Source of the DNA: Homalodisca vitripennis
Lineage: Eukaryota; Arthropoda; Insecta; Hemiptera; Cicadellidae
DNA length: 64,000 bases
Direction: 5' to 3'
Assembly (NCBI RefSeq): GCF_021130785.1
Contig: NC_060215.1
Coordinates: forward strand, 65,290,501-65,354,500
Shown here piece by piece: positions 50,701-57,107 of this stretch. Within the stretch, counting starts at the first letter, position 1, and every line of letters begins with the position of its first letter. Under the pieces are notes generated by a model. It ran no database searches. It was not told where the DNA came from and saw only the letters and a list, made by a program, of their open reading frames with translations. The position numbers and the translations under genes were made by a program.

Positions 50701-53700
50701 AATTTTTTTTGTACTTTCTGTGAAACTTTTTTAATAATTGTACGTTCATAAAAAATGGTTTTCGTAACCCGAAAGGATATTTAGCATGCACATTCTTATG
50801 ATATGAGTGTAAAATTTTAGAAATAGGTTATTTGGATTGTGTTTTCAGTACTACTCCCCCAACTTCCAATTAAGTATTATTAAAACTTGATTAAGATGGC
50901 ATACAAAATAATGTTCCAGTGTACACTGTACAAATTTGTTGCACAATAACAATTACACAATTTTTTAAATGCAGGTGAAATTTGATTGTAGGTGATTGAC
51001 AGAGGGATTAGAAACAAAGGTTTCTAAACAGAATATACAAGATAACTATAAATCATGATAGTAATACTTCAAAAATAACTTAATTGACTTATTCATTGAT
51101 CAAATTCAGATTGGCTACATAAACGTAGCCCTCATAAAACTTAATGAAAATATAACAGACAAACTGAAAGAAGGTTATTTCAGTTGTGGCTAGTTTATAT
51201 CTAGACTTCAGCAAGGCCTTTTGCCAAAATCATGACAGCTACATAGCTTGCAAACAGAAGGTGCACGTTAAAAGTCTTTTTCATAGCACTCTGAAGCTAA
51301 CACAATCAACACTAATACCTTAGGGTTCAGTTTTTGACCCAATCTTATTCCTGGTGTTAACAAGTGATCTATAAACCAATTTACAGATAACTGCCAGACT
51401 GTCATGTTTGCTGATGATAGTATCATAACAGTAGTAGAAAAATCAAATGACCAACTGAACATTTAGATAACATTTAAAACCTACATTGCCTTTAATGTGA
51501 CTAAACAATGTTGCTATTGAAATGACATAGAAATGAGCAGTAAAAGACTTTGCAGGTGGTCTGTAGCATCTGGTTCTTCTATACCTGAACAGAAGAAAAA
51601 ATAAAAACAGAAAGTACCTTAAATTTATGATAGTTGGTATCATATTGACCAAGCTTAGCTCAAGAACATCTATAGCATCAATATCTGCAGTATCATCAGA
51701 CAAACTAAGCAAACCAGCCAAAATGAATATTTTGCACTTTTTTAATCCCAAGATATAGTTAAACATTATAGGATAGGGCAGAGTCAAATCTGGAAAGAGT
51801 TCTCTTTTAACAAAACAGAGCACTTGCCTTGCAGGATTAAACTACCAAGACAGTAAAGTTGTCGAGAAGCCTTGTAAGAAGAAAACATAAACAGAATAGC
51901 AATGTAAGTTGGAGAAGTAATCATGTATTAAGTTAAAACAGCAGGCAGAAAGATCTGTACAAACACAATACTAGAAACAGAATTTGCATAGTTAACTCAT
52001 CAACTAAGGCTTTATGAAAAGAAGCTTAGCTACAAGGAGTTTTGTTTTACAACAATAAGCTAGGACACCTCAAGAAGATAACTGGACTGTGGCTGAGTAG
52101 ATAACTGACCACATGGTTGGAAGTTGTCTAATCAGAGAAAGAAGACATTGTTGAAGAGATTTGTTGACTAACCAAAATAACATGATTAATTTACAAGCAC
52201 TAATTACATACACTGTGTCCATATCATAAACATTTATTTTGTCATAAAGTGTTCATTTTTTGTTTTGTACTCTATGAATTTGAAAAGTAACAATCTGAAT
52301 CTAACACCTTAAAGGTATAAAAAATTGTAGAATTTGTCTTTCATTAGGAGGAAAGCCTTTCATTTGGTACTCACATGAGAATCATAATAACTTTGTTCTG
52401 ATAACTAGCACCTGGTTTATTTGTACTTTGGCTGGCATAGAATAAATATTATGTAGTTTCTATTTTGGAGTAGGGGTTTGGCCACTGGATGAGTTGGTAT
52501 GAAAAGGAGTTTTAAATTTCTGAATTTAAAAAATCATTTATTACTTCTGGTATGTGAACAAGGACTCTGAGATTGTATTTTCCTTGTAAAATTTAGATTT
52601 TATCACTATTTTGTTAAAAGACCTCACTTGGCTATTTTTTACACTTAACTCTCTAGAGTTATACTCCACAACAAGAGAGTATAAACTCTACCTACTCTCT
52701 CTTTCTCTCTCTCTCTCTCTCACTCTCTCTCTCTAGTTAGAGTTATGTTGTTAATGGATTAGATGGCCAGTTAAATGGTCAGTGCAGTATAGATGAATGA
52801 ATGTCTTGTTAAAAAGATATTTGAAACATACAATAATTCCTGAGCCACATCAATGGTCTCTATACATGTATCCATTGCATTTTAACTCAAAATTAAAATT
52901 TATTGTTGGATAACTTAAATTGCCTAAATAAAAAAAAAGTTTTAGCAAGAATGTGGTTTGTGGACTTCATTTAAGATCTAAACTGTAAATAGTAAAAACT
53001 TACTCAAAAGCTGTAAATGGCATGTAATCATGATATTTAATTAGAAAACAGTATTTAAATTAAAGATTAAAATATTTAAAAGTTACCCAAACTAATTTGA
53101 TCAAAATTGGACCTCCATCCACCCTAGCTAAGTGCATTGACAGACAAACTTGCACATACCATTTCACATGTGTGCGCGCACATACACACACAAATTTTCA
53201 GAAAACTCATTTATATAAACTGTTGTACAACAAAAATGTTGTTTTATAAAAACCCAGAATGTAATTTTCAGCGTGGTGATAGTCCTGTTTCTATATACAA
53301 ATTGTTTTCAAAAATGCCCCTTCAATTAACTTTAAAATAATCTGGTAGAAATATCAACCTTGGGAATTTGTTTAAGTATTAGAGATAACACTAACTTACA
53401 GGTTAAACTTTTAGCAGTAAAGCCTGGGTCCCCACTACTTAAACATTTTTGATTTAGCAGCTTCTGTTTTTGTACATACTTGTAAATTAAATTAAAAATA
53501 AACTATTTATAACAAATCAATATAATAGTTTCTAATATATGTATAAAGAAAATAATACAAAACAGAAATATTAGAACCAAAAAACTACAAACACCTTGCT
53601 ACATTCTGAACACACGGAACACTATATTTACAAACCACAATTAAGATTTATGTTAAAACTAACTAAAACTGCATGTAAAGGGGCCTCAGCTACAAAATAC

Positions 53701-56700
53701 CTGGCATCTATCAGAGGACTAAGGGCTGCTAGCAGTCCACACCAGCTTGAATTGATGAGTTGAGTGTTGAGCCGATTATCATTGTTATCACTGCTCCCCG
53801 GGCTGCCCTCTACACTGTTGACAAGCATGGAGATACTGCGGATAATGTCCAGCAAGCAAGCATAGGCCACAGAGATTCCGTATCCATCTGGGATTGTGGG
53901 CGGTTCTACCTTATCCATCATTTCCAGGCTGTCACAAATGAGACAATATATGAATTTAATGTCAATAAAATACCATATTTACTGTAGTAACACACATATA
54001 ATTATTTCTCTTGTAACGAAGACAGTAAATTTTATCACTATAATTAAAACAATAATTTCTTTCTAATAAATGAAAAAGAGCAATCTAAATGAGAACATTC
54101 TGCAGTAGCTGTCAATCCAGAGGTACTGAACTGTAAAACAAAGTGTATTTGTAATATAAACCATTTTTGTACAATATTTTAAACAGCTCACATGACATAT
54201 ATCTTTAGTAGCGCCTGTTAAATAATAAAGTCACAATATATCCAACATAGGTTTTTTCTTAGGCTTACACAGCAAGTGTCATAACTACCGTTAAAGTTTT
54301 CCTGTCTAAAATGTGTCAATTATTTGACATGGTTTTGACCTGAAAACTTTAATTTTAGGGATATACTCAATAGTATAATTGTTTTTAGTTATATTCACAA
54401 TCAGAAACTTTTGATGTGAAAACCTTTTAAATATCAAAACCTTCCTTGAGCTTCCTCGCAAGTTCCAATCTACAAATAAGAACTTGGAAGGGTCCTAAAT
54501 CAATCTCCTCCATGTTTGTATGTTAGTATTTATAACTACTAGTAGCCCTTGCTTGCTTATCTAAAAATTAGTTATTCCATAATAACTTTGATAAGCAGAT
54601 ACCTAAGAGATACAGAATAGCAAATATTCTTATACATTCATAATAGAACTATGTTGATATTAGTCATAAGTTATGATAAATATTTATAAAATATGATAAA
54701 TACTTACTACGTAGATTTGGCTTGGCCACTGGGGAAGGTTATGATAACAGGAAGCCAAACACCTCGGGAAAAGAAGCCTGGTTGTGGTGAGACCCCAGGG
54801 CCTACAGGCATGCCAGCTAGCAGGGCGGGTGGCTGACCCTGAGCATTGGTGCTGTTGCTTCCTATTCCAATATATTACAGCCATTTTATATTATGTGATA
54901 AAAAAAGGTAAGCAAAAGGCTTTTCCTAAACTATTGTTTCAACTATGAAAACTGATCTAAAAGCTTGTAGTCTACATAGTTTTATTTATTATCAATCAAT
55001 AGCTTGAATGTTTATTGGATTCCTTTCAATTATTTTAATTGTTTATATCCTGCACTTTTTCCAAAACAGGAGAACCAGACAATATGAAATTACTATCTCA
55101 ATCTTGTAATCTATTTAAACAAACATACACACAAACTTGTGTTAAGTGTAAGTGCATGACCTCCACTGAGTGTGACCACACGAATTAAGTGTGTTGTGAC
55201 TAAAATATGATTTTAGTTAGTTTACCGAGAGGTAATAAAGGTTGGGAATCGCTTATTTAGGCTGTATAACACTCTAAATAGCCTAATTAAATATTTTTTA
55301 AAAACTTATAAATCCTGCCAAAACTCAGATGTTGAACTTGAATTTGGAAATAACATAATAGTTCCTTCTATTCGGTTCTTGACATTTGGATTTAAAACAG
55401 TTTCCAAACATTGATACAATATTGTTACTTTTGATAGCAACTAAATTTGAAACTAAAAGGGTAATACAAATTATTTTAAAATCAACTAAATGAAACCAGT
55501 ATAATTTTGCAAAATATGAATGATTTTTTTGTTTAAACCTACTTATGAAGAAGAAGTCAGTTGGAGTAAGATTTTCATCTAAGACAGAACTGTTAAAGTC
55601 TTTTCTTTTAAAACATGTTCTAAATTCGGTTAAAATTTTAGTAAATTATGGGATAATATAGGCAGTGAAAACTCCAGTATCTCTATTTTTTAAATACTAT
55701 AAAGAAATATTTAAATGTAATGAAGTAATTAAATTGGTGTATATTTTGTATGTGCAATGTTACAATTTAAGGGGACTAACTAATAACAATGTAGTAAGTA
55801 TTTTAAAATAATAAGATCAGATTTATGAACAATTAGACTAGGACTGTAATAACCAATGTGTGTTGTGAGATCTCAGAATGTATGCAGTGAAATTCCACTC
55901 AGTCTGATTTACAAATAATCATTGAACTTGTTTTACCTTAACAATTACACATAGTACGATTAACAGCTGTGTTTGCCTTCTAACTGGGGAATATTGCTTT
56001 ATACTGTATCGTAGTTAATTTCACGAATTAAGTGTGTTGTGACTAAAATATGATTTTAGTTAGTGTGCTGAGAGGTAAAGAAGTTGGGAATCGCTTATCT
56101 AGGCTGTATAACCACTCTAAATAGCCTAGGTAAATGTTTAAAATCTTATAAATCCTGCCAAAATTCAGATGTTGAACTGAAATGTATAAATAATATAATA
56201 ATCATATAGTAGTAGAATAAATAACAAAACCTTAGATGAAGTTAACTATTTAAAATTGTTTTCAATTTAAAATATTTATTTTTGTATACATTTTAATTGT
56301 ATTTCCTACAAAGAGTAAAATATTGTATTTCCTAGTAAAATGAAATGTATAAAAGTTATAAACATTTTGTAATGATAAGACATGAAAGAAGATATTATAA
56401 GGAATACATCAAGTACAAACATTTTCATTCTAGCTATCAAGCATTAGATATACACTCATATTGGTAAAAATAAGCAAAATGGCTCTTAACTTTGGTTAGT
56501 ACGTCTAATTTTTGAGCTGTATTGAAAGGGTTAATAGAACTGAGTTCATTACATAAACAAAACCTTCAATACATATATATGAAAAAAAACAAGTTCTTAC
56601 CGCTGATTGACGACTGACCCATAAGCTGAGGATTGACAAACAGAGACTGAACATAGGCTCCTAGGGAGTTAACGATGTCCTGGAAGATGTTTGTGGTGTG

Positions 56701-57069
56701 CGTTTTGAGATCGTAACACTCACAAAAAGCATTGAGCAGTTCCGGTTGTACTACCAACTTGTGTAACACTTCCAAAGCTAATGAACGTTGCCACATCGGT
56801 TTATCTGGATCCAAGAACTTAACGATCAGTGACAGGAATATTTCACACTCCGTTATCTGTAAACCAAGTAAAAGGTGTACAGGCAAGTAGACATATAGTA
56901 TAATAGCTTACCTAAACAATGTAATTGATCATATTTTTATATTCAACCTATTCACCCGGGCGGACAATGTACTGTCCGCCAAAAACTATGCAAAGCGTAT
57001 AGGGGGACAATTAATATCCGCCGATTCCATGTTTTGAAATGAAGTATATTGACTCATGATATATATGTA

Positions 57070-57107
<38 letters not shown>

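Larger units (their letters stand above)
46762..53700 (-). other. MON2: MON2 intron between exons 4 and 5
   Basis: The largest complete intron visible (6.9 kb). 46770-47700 is AT-rich with no feature. 47707-48520 is an antisense retroelement relic. 48530-49030 shows nothing clear. 49037-50342 is a complete mariner. 50345-51100 is plain. 51110-51600 is an RT relic. 51860-53700 has a (CT)n tract and otherwise nothing. Confidence 0.8.

Noticed and set aside
55179..56185. LTR pair of a retrotransposon
   Set aside because: The direct repeats lack TG...CA ends, a primer-binding site and any coding DNA between them.
56520..56536. GAAAGGGTTAA as a TTAA-element right end
   Set aside because: No matching left terminus upstream in the intron.
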